Positions 17,159 through 24,921 of a DNA stretch of 64,000 bases are shown here, in pieces. The stretch is taken from the NCBI GenBank assembly GCA_964479625.1, contig CAYZMS010000018.1:34427-98426 (forward strand). The letters run 5' to 3'. Below the pieces are notes generated by a model. The model made no database searches. It was not told where the DNA came from and worked only from the letters and a program-made list of their open reading frames with translations. The first letter of the stretch is position 1, and every line of letters begins with the position of its first letter. This DNA is from CAYZMS01 sp964479625 (GTDB lineage: Bacteria; Bacteroidota; Bacteroidia; Chitinophagales; Saprospiraceae). A program made the position numbers and the translations under genes.

Positions 17159-19024
17159 TTAGGTGAAAGATCGGGCTGCCTTCATAGCTATTCGGATCAG
17201 CCAGTGTGCAAGCTTCGTCAGCCAGGTAAAGTTCTCGTTCCAGTCCAGGCCTCTTTTAAAGCGTAGTTGATCCTGAAAGCGGAAAGGCCATAACAGGAGG
17301 GGTTCATGTAAATTCCAGATCCGGCATTTTCGTGCCCGAATTCCCGTTCGGTCAAGCAGGCAGTTCACGGCCCTTCGAGCTGATTCATTAGCTCCTTCCA
17401 TGGTAGCCAGGTCCGTATTGGTGCGTACATAATCGCCGGTCAAAAAGAAGTTGGTGATCTTGCCGTAGGGTTCGGGCCGCAGGCTCCAGGTGTTGACCCG
17501 ATTGACGAGTAGCGGCTCGTGATTAATGGTTTTAAATGCCGTCTGATCACCGGTCGGCAATTCAGCATGTACTTTATTTACCTGTGGTTTGGGAGAGGCT
17601 TCCTTAGTCCAATCTGGTAGCTTGCTTACGTCCAGTACCCCGTCCGTTGGGTCGTCAGGGTCGGCCTTTTCGGCCTGTATGTCGCGGTCCAGAAAAGCGG
17701 CTACCACCATATCGCTTTTAAACATAGGGTGGTTGTTTTCCCGCATGCCCAGAACAAATTGATGCCAAACCTCTTCCAGTATTTCCTGTTTAGTACAATC
17801 CTTAGCCCTTTTACCATTGTAACCGGGTTTGTCCCAATCCGAAATATCAATGGAGATGATCCCCTTAACATTTCCGTGGCCGTATTGACTCAGATCAACC
17901 TCCTCCCAGAATTGATGCTGTGAAATGGCGGTAACAGCCCATGGAGAATCCATAATAATCACGTGCCCCTTAGGCATAGCTACATCGGTATTCAGGTATA
18001 ATTGGAGGCCGGTCATCCAGGAAACACTTTTAGCCAGTGCTTTCAGGTTACCCAGGCGACTGTCTGCCAACAGCATGTCATCGTTGATTAGGGGAGCGAT
18101 AGCTTCTACAGGAATGGCAGAAAAATAATAATCTGCTTCCAGGGATTCCAGCTCCCCTTTCTCATTTTCTATGTTGACACCCGTCATTCGAAACTCCTGA
18201 TCGGGTGAAGAGGAATTACACTTCAGCGTTTTTAAGGTGCAGCCAAGCCGGAACTTTACCCCCTTAGCGCTCAGGTATTCCAGCCAGGGACTAAGCCAGG
18301 CGTCATTGGTTGGTGCATTGAGCACCCGGTCGACCGGCTTGCCTGGGGTGGCCATTTGATAAAGCAATTGTAAGAGGATATCTCCTCCGGTTCGTGTACT
18401 GACATTTCCGGCCTTGGCAGCGACCAGGGTTCTGGTCAGCCCGCCAACGAAAAACTCATTATAATTTTTCGAATGTAGAGAGGCATTCGTATAATTTAAC
18501 CAGGAAAGGTTCTCGTAATCCTGCAAACGGCGCTCCCTGCAACTGGTCGCCAGTTGCCAGATTTTGTCGATCATAACATCTACTTCTCCTTCCGAAAAGT
18601 GGATACCACTTTCAGTTAGAGCTTTCAGCATGATCTGGATATCCTTTTTCGAACTTGGGTAGTTGACAATATTGACGACAATATTCTGGCCTTCCCGGGC
18701 CATGGTAACCCGTTGAGATTGAACCAGGTTGTCGAAAACCCCATGCTTATTCCCTGGAAAGGGAATGCGTTTCATGGTATCTGTAATATGACGGTAGAAC
18801 CCTGGAAAGAATCGAAAACCATGTTCACCAGGTAGTGGCTTCTTCCCCGGCCCTGCAGAATCCGGAACCCTGACAGAGCGGGCTTTCCCTCCAACATACT
18901 CCGCCTGTTTTTCAATTACAGTTATTCGATCAAATCCCCTTTCAACAAGCTCGTGTGCTGCACTGAGCCCGGCAACCCCTCCTCCCAAAATGAGGACAGA
19001 GGGGGTTTTTGATTTGGTTGGCAT
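17159..19024 (-). CDS. FAD-dependent amine oxidase / phytoene-desaturase-like oxidoreductase
   Basis: This 621-residue flavoprotein has an N-terminal Rossmann dinucleotide site (LILGGGVAGLSAAHEL, residues 11-26) and the following EKQAEYVGGKA acid segment. A characteristic EHGFRFFPGFYRH block lies at about 67-79. A C-terminal FAD-contact segment reads FLTGDYVRTNTDLATMEGA. This places it with the phytoene desaturase, hydroxysqualene dehydroxylase and amine oxidase superfamily, probably acting on an isoprenoid or other lipid. The basic, aromatic C-terminus could associate with membrane. It lies 13 bases upstream of the terpene-cyclase-like membrane gene. The exact substrate is unknown. Confidence 0.78.
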   Translation of the reverse strand: MPTKSKTPSVLILGGGVAGLSAAHELVERGFDRITVIEKQAEYVGGKARSVRVPDSAGPGKKPLPGEHGFRFFPGFYRHITDTMKRIPFPGNKHGVFDNLVQSQRVTMAREGQNIVVNIVNYPSSKKDIQIMLKALTESGIHFSEGEVDVMIDKIWQLATSCRERRLQDYENLSWLNYTNASLHSKNYNEFFVGGLTRTLVAAKAGNVSTRTGGDILLQLLYQMATPGKPVDRVLNAPTNDAWLSPWLEYLSAKGVKFRLGCTLKTLKCNSSSPDQEFRMTGVNIENEKGELESLEADYYFSAIPVEAIAPLINDDMLLADSRLGNLKALAKSVSWMTGLQLYLNTDVAMPKGHVIIMDSPWAVTAISQHQFWEEVDLSQYGHGNVKGIISIDISDWDKPGYNGKRAKDCTKQEILEEVWHQFVLGMRENNHPMFKSDMVVAAFLDRDIQAEKADPDDPTDGVLDVSKLPDWTKEASPKPQVNKVHAELPTGDQTAFKTINHEPLLVNRVNTWSLRPEPYGKITNFFLTGDYVRTNTDLATMEGANESARRAVNCLLDRTGIRARKCRIWNLHEPLLLWPFRFQDQLRFKRGLDWNENFTWLTKLAHWLIRIAMKAARSFT

Positions 19025-19092
19025 GTTATAGCGCTTAGGTGTTTTAAAATGGTAAAGCTTCGAATTACATTTTTAAGGGCTTAGTGCAGGGG

Positions 19093-19599
19093 TTAAAAAT
19101 TAATAGATAATAAAACTAAAACGACAATAGTCAGGACAATACTTATGACAAAAAAGCGAATAGAAAGAGATACATCCCGGAATTTTTTGTAGGCTACCCG
19201 GGAGTTGATGAAAATCTGATGGGCAAGGTCATCGTCCAGCCCGACCTTGGAATCAAGTACTTTATGAGTGGCCTGACGAAATTCCTCCTCTGTTTTATAG
19301 CGTTTAGTGATGGAGCCGAAAAACATAATGGAAGCATTATCGGATTTTTCCATTCTTGGGTTGATGCACCGGAATCCATAAAAAATAGCGACAAGGGAAG
19401 ACAGCAGCGGCAGCATCATAAGCATCCACAAATAACTTGACTCCTCTTGTAGATTCATTACCTCTTCGAATTTAGAAAAAACTACAGTAACGATAATACC
19501 ATAGATAGTAAGGATAGCGGTTGCCTTTGCATCCGAATAGCGAATCCATTCAAGGGTCGTTTCCAGTATTTTCCAATAATTGCCTGTCTTTTCGTCCAT
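19093..19599 (-). CDS. PycTM-like (Pycsar effector family) membrane protein
   Basis: This 168-residue protein matches by eye the PycTM/DUF5706 pattern. It has an N-terminal TLEWIRYSDAKATAIL helix leading into a first membrane segment, a second segment near residues 57-74 and an arginine-ending FRCINPR. An NASIMFFGSI motif and a DLAHQIFINSRVAYKKF helix follow, before a final hydrophobic pair near 143-167. PycTM proteins are the membrane-disrupting effectors of Pycsar anti-phage systems and respond to cyclic UMP or CMP. No dedicated pyrimidine cyclase is adjacent. The nearest cyclase is the ATP-type enzyme three genes downstream. The family call is good; the defence role is inferred. Confidence 0.72.
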   Translation of the reverse strand: MDEKTGNYWKILETTLEWIRYSDAKATAILTIYGIIVTVVFSKFEEVMNLQEESSYLWMLMMLPLLSSLVAIFYGFRCINPRMEKSDNASIMFFGSITKRYKTEEEFRQATHKVLDSKVGLDDDLAHQIFINSRVAYKKFRDVSLSIRFFVISIVLTIVVLVLLSINF

Positions 19600-19754
19600 A
19601 GGTCAGAAGGTTAGAAAATAATTTAACGAAAAGAAGCAGTTGAGGAAATAGTGGCTAGGCCTTGTTAGTCGTATTTTATACTTCTTTAATCTAAAGTAGG
19701 TTATTTACCACAAATACCCAGGATGCTTTCTGGTATTTTAATCAACGGTCAGGC

Positions 19755-20861
19755 TCAAAAAGCTTCCCCTATGGTGAAATATATACCGGGGCTGTCACTT
19801 CCAAAGCCGATATCGCCACGAACGTAGATTCGTTCGGTCTCATCCAGGACAAAGCGCAGCCCCAGGCCGTAGTTAGTATGGTATCTGCCTGCGAATAGTT
19901 GATCATAGTGTTCTCCTACTCTCCCGGTACTTGCAAATGCAACCCCCCTAAACTTCCAAATAAGGGGGAAGCGATACTCTGCCTGGAACAGTAAAATATT
20001 GCTTTCCCTGAACCGACCCTCAATGATGCCGCGGGCTCTTCGGGATCCACCCATAAAAAGGAACTCCTGAAAGGGGGGCTGACCGCCTATGCTGCCAGTG
20101 TAAAGATGGAACGCCAGGGAGTTGGTATTTTTTAAAGGATGGTACCAACTTAAGTCCAGTAAAAGTCGATCGTAATCGAATTTGCTGCCCAACCAGTTGG
20201 TGTTTCCCTCGAAGGTCAGGGTGGCCAGCACACCCTTCCTGGCAGAGTTGATGTTGTCTCTGGTATCGTAACGGGTAATAATTCCAATAGAGGAAATAAT
20301 GCCGCCATCGTAACCTGTCGGTTGCTCGGTCTCCAGGGCGCCCCCTCCCTGTAATCCGGTAATATCATAGCCATCGAACTTATACGTCAAACCCATTCGA
20401 AAGTTGGAAAAAACCTCTTGGAGCCCATTAATCCGGATCCTGGGGAAGGAAACGGCATAGGTCTCTTCGTCTTCGAAGTCGGTATTATTCCCAATGCCGT
20501 AGTAAAAGTAGATGTAATCGTAATAGCCGAATTCCCCGAAGACCTCCGTTTGATCTTCGTTTAAGAAATACTGGTAAGAGAGAAAAAGCTGTAGTTGATC
20601 ATTTAAAGTATAAGTGGCCAGTGCCTGTATTTGTGAAGGCCGAGTGTTTCTTTTCTTTCCCGGATAGAAGCTGTAAACCCCCGCACCTCCAAAGCCAAGT
20701 CTGGTCTCGGGTAGATAAAAAAGAACGGGGTACACTGCTAGAAAAGGCTTGGGCTTTTCCCAGGAAGTATCGGTCTGGATCGGTTGCTGAACCTGACCAA
20801 ATAAGGGGACACCCAGAAATAATAGACAATAAAGCCCGGTCAACATTCGGGTAGTCGGCAT
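19755..20861 (-). CDS. BamA/TamA-family outer-membrane beta-barrel protein
   Basis: This 368-residue protein has a signal peptide (cleavage near LFGQ) and then a 16-stranded-type barrel rich in alternating aromatic residues. Family hallmarks include RYDTRDNINSARKG, the MGGSRRARGIIEGRFRE segment (the RGF/RGY-like loop of the surface-antigen D15 family) and the terminal YFTIGEAF with a C-terminal Phe. No POTRA domains precede the barrel, so it resembles the short Bacteroidota BamA-like proteins rather than BamA itself. It lies 18 bases after a glycosyltransferase gene on the same strand. The substrate is unknown. Confidence 0.78.
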   Translation of the reverse strand: MPTTRMLTGLYCLLFLGVPLFGQVQQPIQTDTSWEKPKPFLAVYPVLFYLPETRLGFGGAGVYSFYPGKKRNTRPSQIQALATYTLNDQLQLFLSYQYFLNEDQTEVFGEFGYYDYIYFYYGIGNNTDFEDEETYAVSFPRIRINGLQEVFSNFRMGLTYKFDGYDITGLQGGGALETEQPTGYDGGIISSIGIITRYDTRDNINSARKGVLATLTFEGNTNWLGSKFDYDRLLLDLSWYHPLKNTNSLAFHLYTGSIGGQPPFQEFLFMGGSRRARGIIEGRFRESNILLFQAEYRFPLIWKFRGVAFASTGRVGEHYDQLFAGRYHTNYGLGLRFVLDETERIYVRGDIGFGSDSPGIYFTIGEAF

Positions 20862-20879
20862 ACTTTGCTCTCATTTAGG

Positions 20880-21575
20880 TTAGGAAAGAACCCTGGAGTA
20901 AAATGCCTTTAATTTCTTCGGACAATACCCCATCCTGAAAAGCGTAAAGGTACAGAGGTTTACCAAGCTAACCTTTAAATAGGCGTTCTTTTCATACTTT
21001 CTAGCCGAAACGGTAACCGCACGTGGGACGATTGTGAACGATTTCTTTCGACGGCGTAATCGCCAAAACAGGTCAAAATCCTCCATGATCCCCAGGTCTT
21101 CCCGAAAACCTCCCATGTACCGGAAAAGGGATCGCTTGATAAAAAAGGTCTGGTCGCCCCCGCCGGTAAAAATATTTTTCCGACCGCTGAATCGACTGTT
21201 CCATTTCAGTAGTGGGTGAGAAGAGTCATACCGGCAACAGAAATACCCGAAATCGTACCCATCCTCAAAGGCGGTTTGAATATCCGACAGGAAACTATGT
21301 GGAGGCTTTGTATCGGCATGGACAAAGTAAAGTGCATCTCCGCTAGCCTTTGCTGCAGCGGCGTTCATTTGCTTGGCGCGGTTGGTAGCAATCACCTTAA
21401 AGGCTTTCAACTGTTTTTCTTTACTAAGGATGGCTACGGTATGATCCGTTGAACTATGGGCATCTGCAATAATGATCTCCAGGTTTTTCGAATCTTTGGT
21501 AGCTTTAAGGTAATTCACTAAAGGCCCTATTCTGGCCTCCTCATTCAGGGTGGGAATGATAATGCTAAGATGCAT
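20880..21575 (-). CDS. family 2 glycosyltransferase, TIGR04283-like
   Basis: This 231-residue GT-A enzyme has the N-terminal LSIIIPTLNEEARI signature, an IIADAHSSTDHTVAI nucleotide-sugar segment and a FVHADTKPP metal-binding DxD region. A GGGDQTFFIKRSLF acceptor loop and the GIMEDFDLFWRLRR ED motif follow. This pattern matches the rSAM/selenodomain-associated transferase 2 group (TIGR04283), although no radical SAM partner is nearby. It is the first gene of a two-gene leftward run with the BamA-like barrel, suggesting an envelope role. Donor and acceptor are unknown. Confidence 0.82.
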   Translation of the reverse strand: MHLSIIIPTLNEEARIGPLVNYLKATKDSKNLEIIIADAHSSTDHTVAILSKEKQLKAFKVIATNRAKQMNAAAAKASGDALYFVHADTKPPHSFLSDIQTAFEDGYDFGYFCCRYDSSHPLLKWNSRFSGRKNIFTGGGDQTFFIKRSLFRYMGGFREDLGIMEDFDLFWRLRRRKKSFTIVPRAVTVSARKYEKNAYLKVSLVNLCTFTLFRMGYCPKKLKAFYSRVLS

Positions 21576-21862
21576 AGCTTTGCTTTTAAAGTAGCTTAGA
21601 TGGTATTACATACCCAAGGCCATGAAAGGGTGGATTGTTCAGCTAAGAAGATTTTAAGAGCGGTTAAGCTTTTATTGATGCTGTATTCAAGGCAAAATGG
21701 AAGAGCCTTCAACCCTCGAAAATTCTTTTTACCTACCAGGATAATTCCTTCTTTGCTGATGATCTGGCCTCAGGATGTGCATATGCCTGGGAAACGATCA
21801 ATAAAAGAGATTTCTGACTTCCATCCGTTTAAAAATGGCTTTCCGGGAAACCAAAAATAAAA
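21576..21862. other. non-coding gap upstream of the glycosyltransferase
   Basis: I see no gene here. An open frame on the plus strand (about 86 codons) has no family resemblance and ends beside a hairpin, so I treat it as chance. The gap should carry the leftward promoter of the glycosyltransferase gene, but no exact TAnnTTTG element stands out. Confidence 0.5.
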
Positions 21863-21904
21863 AGAGGCGTCCCAAAGGCTTAGATTAACTTTGAGACAGC
21901 CTCT
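21863..21904 (-). terminator. intrinsic terminator after the small basic secreted protein
   Basis: Arms AGAGGCGTCCCAAAG (21863-21877) and CTTTGAGACAGCCTCT (21889-21904) pair with one mismatch and a one-base bulge around an 11-base loop. On the minus strand the hairpin is followed immediately by TTTTTATTTTT. It fits termination of the gene ending at 21936. Confidence 0.75.
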
Positions 21905-21935
21905 CTGTAGTCCCAAGAAATGGGGATTTTAGCTT

Positions 21936-22256
21936 TTAGTTGCGATCGCGTTTGTTGTGCTTTTTGCGAGCCACATTTTTACTCGCCTTATTTTGGCGGC
22001 CATGCAATACTGCCCGTTCTTTCCAGGTAACTACGCCATCCGATTTTGCGACCTTCTTTCCTTGGTTGATGCGTTTTTGTTGTTTTTGCAAGGCTACCGT
22101 TTCTCCTTTTGTAAGTTCCCCATTGGCTACCCCATGGTGAATGCGCTTTTGTTGATTGATCTGTCGATCGGTAACTCCTAGGGTAGCTGTTTGTGCAGTT
22201 ACAATGCCGGTGAAAGCGAATAAGAATAACCCGAAAAATACCATTTTCAATTTCAT
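21936..22256 (-). CDS. small basic secreted protein with repeated Q/R-rich helices
   Basis: From the ATG at 22256 this is a 106-residue protein with a signal peptide (cleavage near TAQ, residue 22) and a highly basic mature part. The pattern RQINQQKRIHHGVANGELTKGE then KQQKRINQGKKVAKSDG is a helix-loop-helix duplication. Its acidic GELTKGE and SDGVVTWKE loops are reminiscent of degenerate EF-hands. Similar small exported proteins occur in many Gram-negative bacteria without known function. A longer start at 22316 is in frame but would remove the signal peptide from the N-terminus. Confidence 0.65.
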   Translation of the reverse strand: MKLKMVFFGLFLFAFTGIVTAQTATLGVTDRQINQQKRIHHGVANGELTKGETVALQKQQKRINQGKKVAKSDGVVTWKERAVLHGRQNKASKNVARKKHNKRDRN

Positions 22257-22707
22257 GCTCAAGTTGTTTTGGTAGTGTAAAAAATTTGGTGGAGGAGGGA
22301 GGACTTGCCGTCCCACTTCCGTCTTTCGTTTTTGTGTTTATGGTTTGCACCGGTTGCAAATCTGTTGGTAAGACCAGGCAGGTATACGAACGTTTAATTT
22401 TCGAACTATTAAAAAAGCCTTAAGGAGTTGCCTTGTTATTGTTAAAGAAACCATCTCCAATTGTTCCTTCGCTTCATTTAAGCAGTTAAAGCCATGCGCG
22501 ACTCAGTAATGGCAGGGCAAAAGCCAGTTACCGTTAGCTAACCTTCATCCATTTAATGAAATCGAAGGAACCGCCAAATTCGATCAAATAGAGCAATTAA
22601 ATACAGGAGAACTTTAAGAGGCCTTCGGCTTATAATCCGCATCCCCTATTTTTTCTTAAATTTGTTTACATCGCCTGGTTTCCCGGCTGTATGAAAACTG
22701 ATACGCT
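22257..22707. other. divergent intergenic region before the OmpA-like gene
   Basis: This 451-base gap separates the leftward small secreted protein from the rightward OmpA-family lipoprotein. It contains one exact -7 element facing the OmpA-like gene and otherwise no open frame I would defend. No tRNA or structured RNA is recognisable. Confidence 0.5.
22657..22664 (+). promoter_or_regulatory. candidate -7 element for the OmpA-like gene
   Basis: TAAATTTG matches TAnnTTTG exactly, 43 bases before the ATG at 22708. No clear TTTG -33 box is found at 19-21 bases upstream. Confidence 0.35.
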
Positions 22708-23715
22708 ATGAAAAAAGTCATTCCCATTCTGTTGGCGACCACTGGCCTGATTGCAATGAGCTCCTGTGTACCACAAAAGGATTATAATGAACTGAAAGCC
22801 GCCTATGAAGCAATGGAAGCGGAACGGTACGGAGGCTCTGGTGGGAGTGGTCGGTCCATGCCAGGAGATACCACAAACCTGACTTGCGAAGAAATGCGTG
22901 TTTACCTGCAGGAAGCTTGGCGGGAAAATGAAAGTCTGCGCAGTACCAATATCAACATTAATAGGTCTTACCAGGAATTGATGGCCCGGTTTAGTGCCAT
23001 CGTCAACGACAATCGCGAGATCTTTAATGCCAACTCCGAGCAAAGCGGAGACCTTCGAAACCAGTTAAGCCAGCAGCAGCTCGCTTTGCAGGAGCGGGAG
23101 CGCTATTTGCAAAGTTTGGAACAGGAATTACAAGGACGTATGCAACAGATGCAATCCATGGAGTCCGGCTATTCCCAACTACAGGGGCAGATCGGCTGGC
23201 AAGCCCAGCGCATCATGCAATTAAGGGCTGAGCTGGCCAACAGGAACCAGCAATTGACCCAAACGAAAAGTACCCTAAATGCCGATCTACAAAGTATGAT
23301 CGGCTCTGATCTTTCCGTCACCGAACGGGATGGGCGCATTTATATCTCCTTTAGTGACGAATTGTTATTCAAAACCGGGAGTGCCAAACTGGGAAAAGAG
23401 GGTAAGAATGCTATTGATCAGGTGGCCCGGGCTCTTCAACGCACCCCTGGCTTTAACTTTGTTGTAGAAGGTCATACCGATAATACAGGAAGTGAAAGCA
23501 AGAATTGGCAATTGAGCCTCGACCGGGCCAATGAAGTAGTTCAGGAACTCATCTCCGCAGGCTTATCTCCGCAGTTTATTACTGCTGCTGGTAGAAGTTC
23601 CTACTCTCCGGTGGCGACCAACAGCACTTCGGAAGGCCGCGCCCTGAACCGGCGCACCGAAATTATATTGCTACCAGACAATACACGAATCAATGATTTG
23701 ATCTATAATAACTAA
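22708..23715 (+). CDS. OmpA-family lipoprotein with coiled coil
   Basis: This 335-residue protein begins with a lipoprotein signal peptide (IAMSSC lipobox). A Gly-rich spacer and a long Gln/Glu-rich coiled coil (about 65-190) follow. The C-terminal OmpA peptidoglycan-binding domain (about 205-330) includes FVVEGHTDNTGS, the LSLDRANEVVQEL helix and ALNRRTEI with the diaminopimelate-binding arginines. It should tether the outer membrane to the cell wall. The aminotransferase gene starts six bases downstream and may be cotranscribed, although the functions are unrelated. Confidence 0.9.
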   Translation: MKKVIPILLATTGLIAMSSCVPQKDYNELKAAYEAMEAERYGGSGGSGRSMPGDTTNLTCEEMRVYLQEAWRENESLRSTNININRSYQELMARFSAIVNDNREIFNANSEQSGDLRNQLSQQQLALQERERYLQSLEQELQGRMQQMQSMESGYSQLQGQIGWQAQRIMQLRAELANRNQQLTQTKSTLNADLQSMIGSDLSVTERDGRIYISFSDELLFKTGSAKLGKEGKNAIDQVARALQRTPGFNFVVEGHTDNTGSESKNWQLSLDRANEVVQELISAGLSPQFITAAGRSSYSPVATNSTSEGRALNRRTEIILLPDNTRINDLIYNN

Positions 23716-23721
23716 CGACTT

Positions 23722-24909
23722 TTGCTGTACAAAGGATTTTTTGACCAGTTGCCCCAAACCGACCTTTCTGTATACGCAAAGTATAATGAAGGTGCGCAAC
23801 AGTTCTTTTTTAAAAATAAAGATCTGCTGCCCTTTTGGGTGGCAGATATGGACTTCCATACCTTTCCACCAATACAGGCTGCTATTGAATCGGCTACGGC
23901 CCGACGGAACTACAGCTATCAATTTCGAACAGATGAACAGATAGCCCGTATTGCACAATGGTTCTCCCGTCGCCATGCTTACCCAAGGCTCCTGCCGTTC
24001 TCAGGGGTAGGTTCAGGGGTTTTATCCGCCATAGCCCTTTTAGTGGATAGGTATTCGAAACCAGGGGATGGCGTCATTATTCAAACCCCGGTTTATCATA
24101 TGTTCCTGAAGTTGATTAAAGGTCTAAAGAGGCAACTCGTTCAAAACCCCCTGTTGCAAGACCCACAAGGACGTTTTGAAATGGACCTCGATCTATTGGA
24201 ACAACAATTGGCAAAGCCCGATACTAAAATCCTTTTATTGTGCCATCCCCATAACCCAGTTGGGCGCATCTGGAGTATGGAGGTGCTGGAACAGGTGGTG
24301 CAAATGGCTGCCTCTAGGGGTGTGCTGGTTTTGTCCGATGAAGTCCACGCGGATATTGCCCTGGAGGGAAGCTTGCAAAGCATTCTCCACCTCGACCGCA
24401 CGCACAACGATAGGGTGGTCGCCCTGAATTCGACCGGAAAGACCTTTGGTATCCCCGGGCTGGCTGACGCCTATGTATTCACCAATCATTCGGGGCTCCG
24501 GGCGGAAATAAAAAGCCTTTGCAACCAACTATTTACCGCCGGGCATCACACTTTTTCACTGGAGCCCATTCACCAGGCGCTTGGAGCAGGAGAGGAATGG
24601 CTGGCCGAACTTTTGCCTTATCTGCGATCGAACCTGGCCTTTATCCAGGAATATTTGGAAAAAGAAATCCCGGTTTTAAAGCCCGTTCAGCCAGAGGGAA
24701 CCTTCCAATTGTGGATAGATGCCCGAGCTACAGGTAAAAGCCCGGAGGCGATCGAAAAGGTGCTGGTAGAACATGGAAAACTGGCACTCGCGCAAGGCCA
24801 TTGGTTCGGTGAAGGTGGGCCCGGTTGGGTCCGGATGAATTTTGCCACACCACGCACCAAACTGGAACAGGGCCTACATCAGTTAAAAAAAGCCTTCGAA
24901 TACCATTAA
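23722..24909 (+). CDS. PatB/MalY-type aminotransferase (cystathionine beta-lyase)
   Basis: This 395-residue fold-type I PLP enzyme resembles PatB and MalY, which cleave cystathionine or cysteine conjugates with beta-lyase activity. Conserved blocks are PFWVADMDF, the substrate segment QTPVYHMF, the HPHNPVGR turn, LSDEVHADI and the Schiff-base lysine in NSTGKTFGIPG. The C-terminal WVRMNFATPR arginine binds the carboxylate. The start is a TTG at 23722, chosen because the family begins close to this point and no ATG lies upstream of the conserved core. It follows the OmpA-like gene by six bases and precedes the DPP-IV gene by twelve. Confidence 0.88.
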   Translation: MLYKGFFDQLPQTDLSVYAKYNEGAQQFFFKNKDLLPFWVADMDFHTFPPIQAAIESATARRNYSYQFRTDEQIARIAQWFSRRHAYPRLLPFSGVGSGVLSAIALLVDRYSKPGDGVIIQTPVYHMFLKLIKGLKRQLVQNPLLQDPQGRFEMDLDLLEQQLAKPDTKILLLCHPHNPVGRIWSMEVLEQVVQMAASRGVLVLSDEVHADIALEGSLQSILHLDRTHNDRVVALNSTGKTFGIPGLADAYVFTNHSGLRAEIKSLCNQLFTAGHHTFSLEPIHQALGAGEEWLAELLPYLRSNLAFIQEYLEKEIPVLKPVQPEGTFQLWIDARATGKSPEAIEKVLVEHGKLALAQGHWFGEGGPGWVRMNFATPRTKLEQGLHQLKKAFEYH

Positions 24910-24921
24910 AATATCGTACAA

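Noticed and set aside
21600..21860. Plus-strand frame of about 86 codons
   Set aside because: No recognisable motif, no promoter element, and it ends against an intrinsic terminator for the opposite strand.
22257..22707. tRNA or small structured RNA in the long gap
   Set aside because: No cloverleaf, TTCGANNC T-loop in context, or strong conserved stem could be found.
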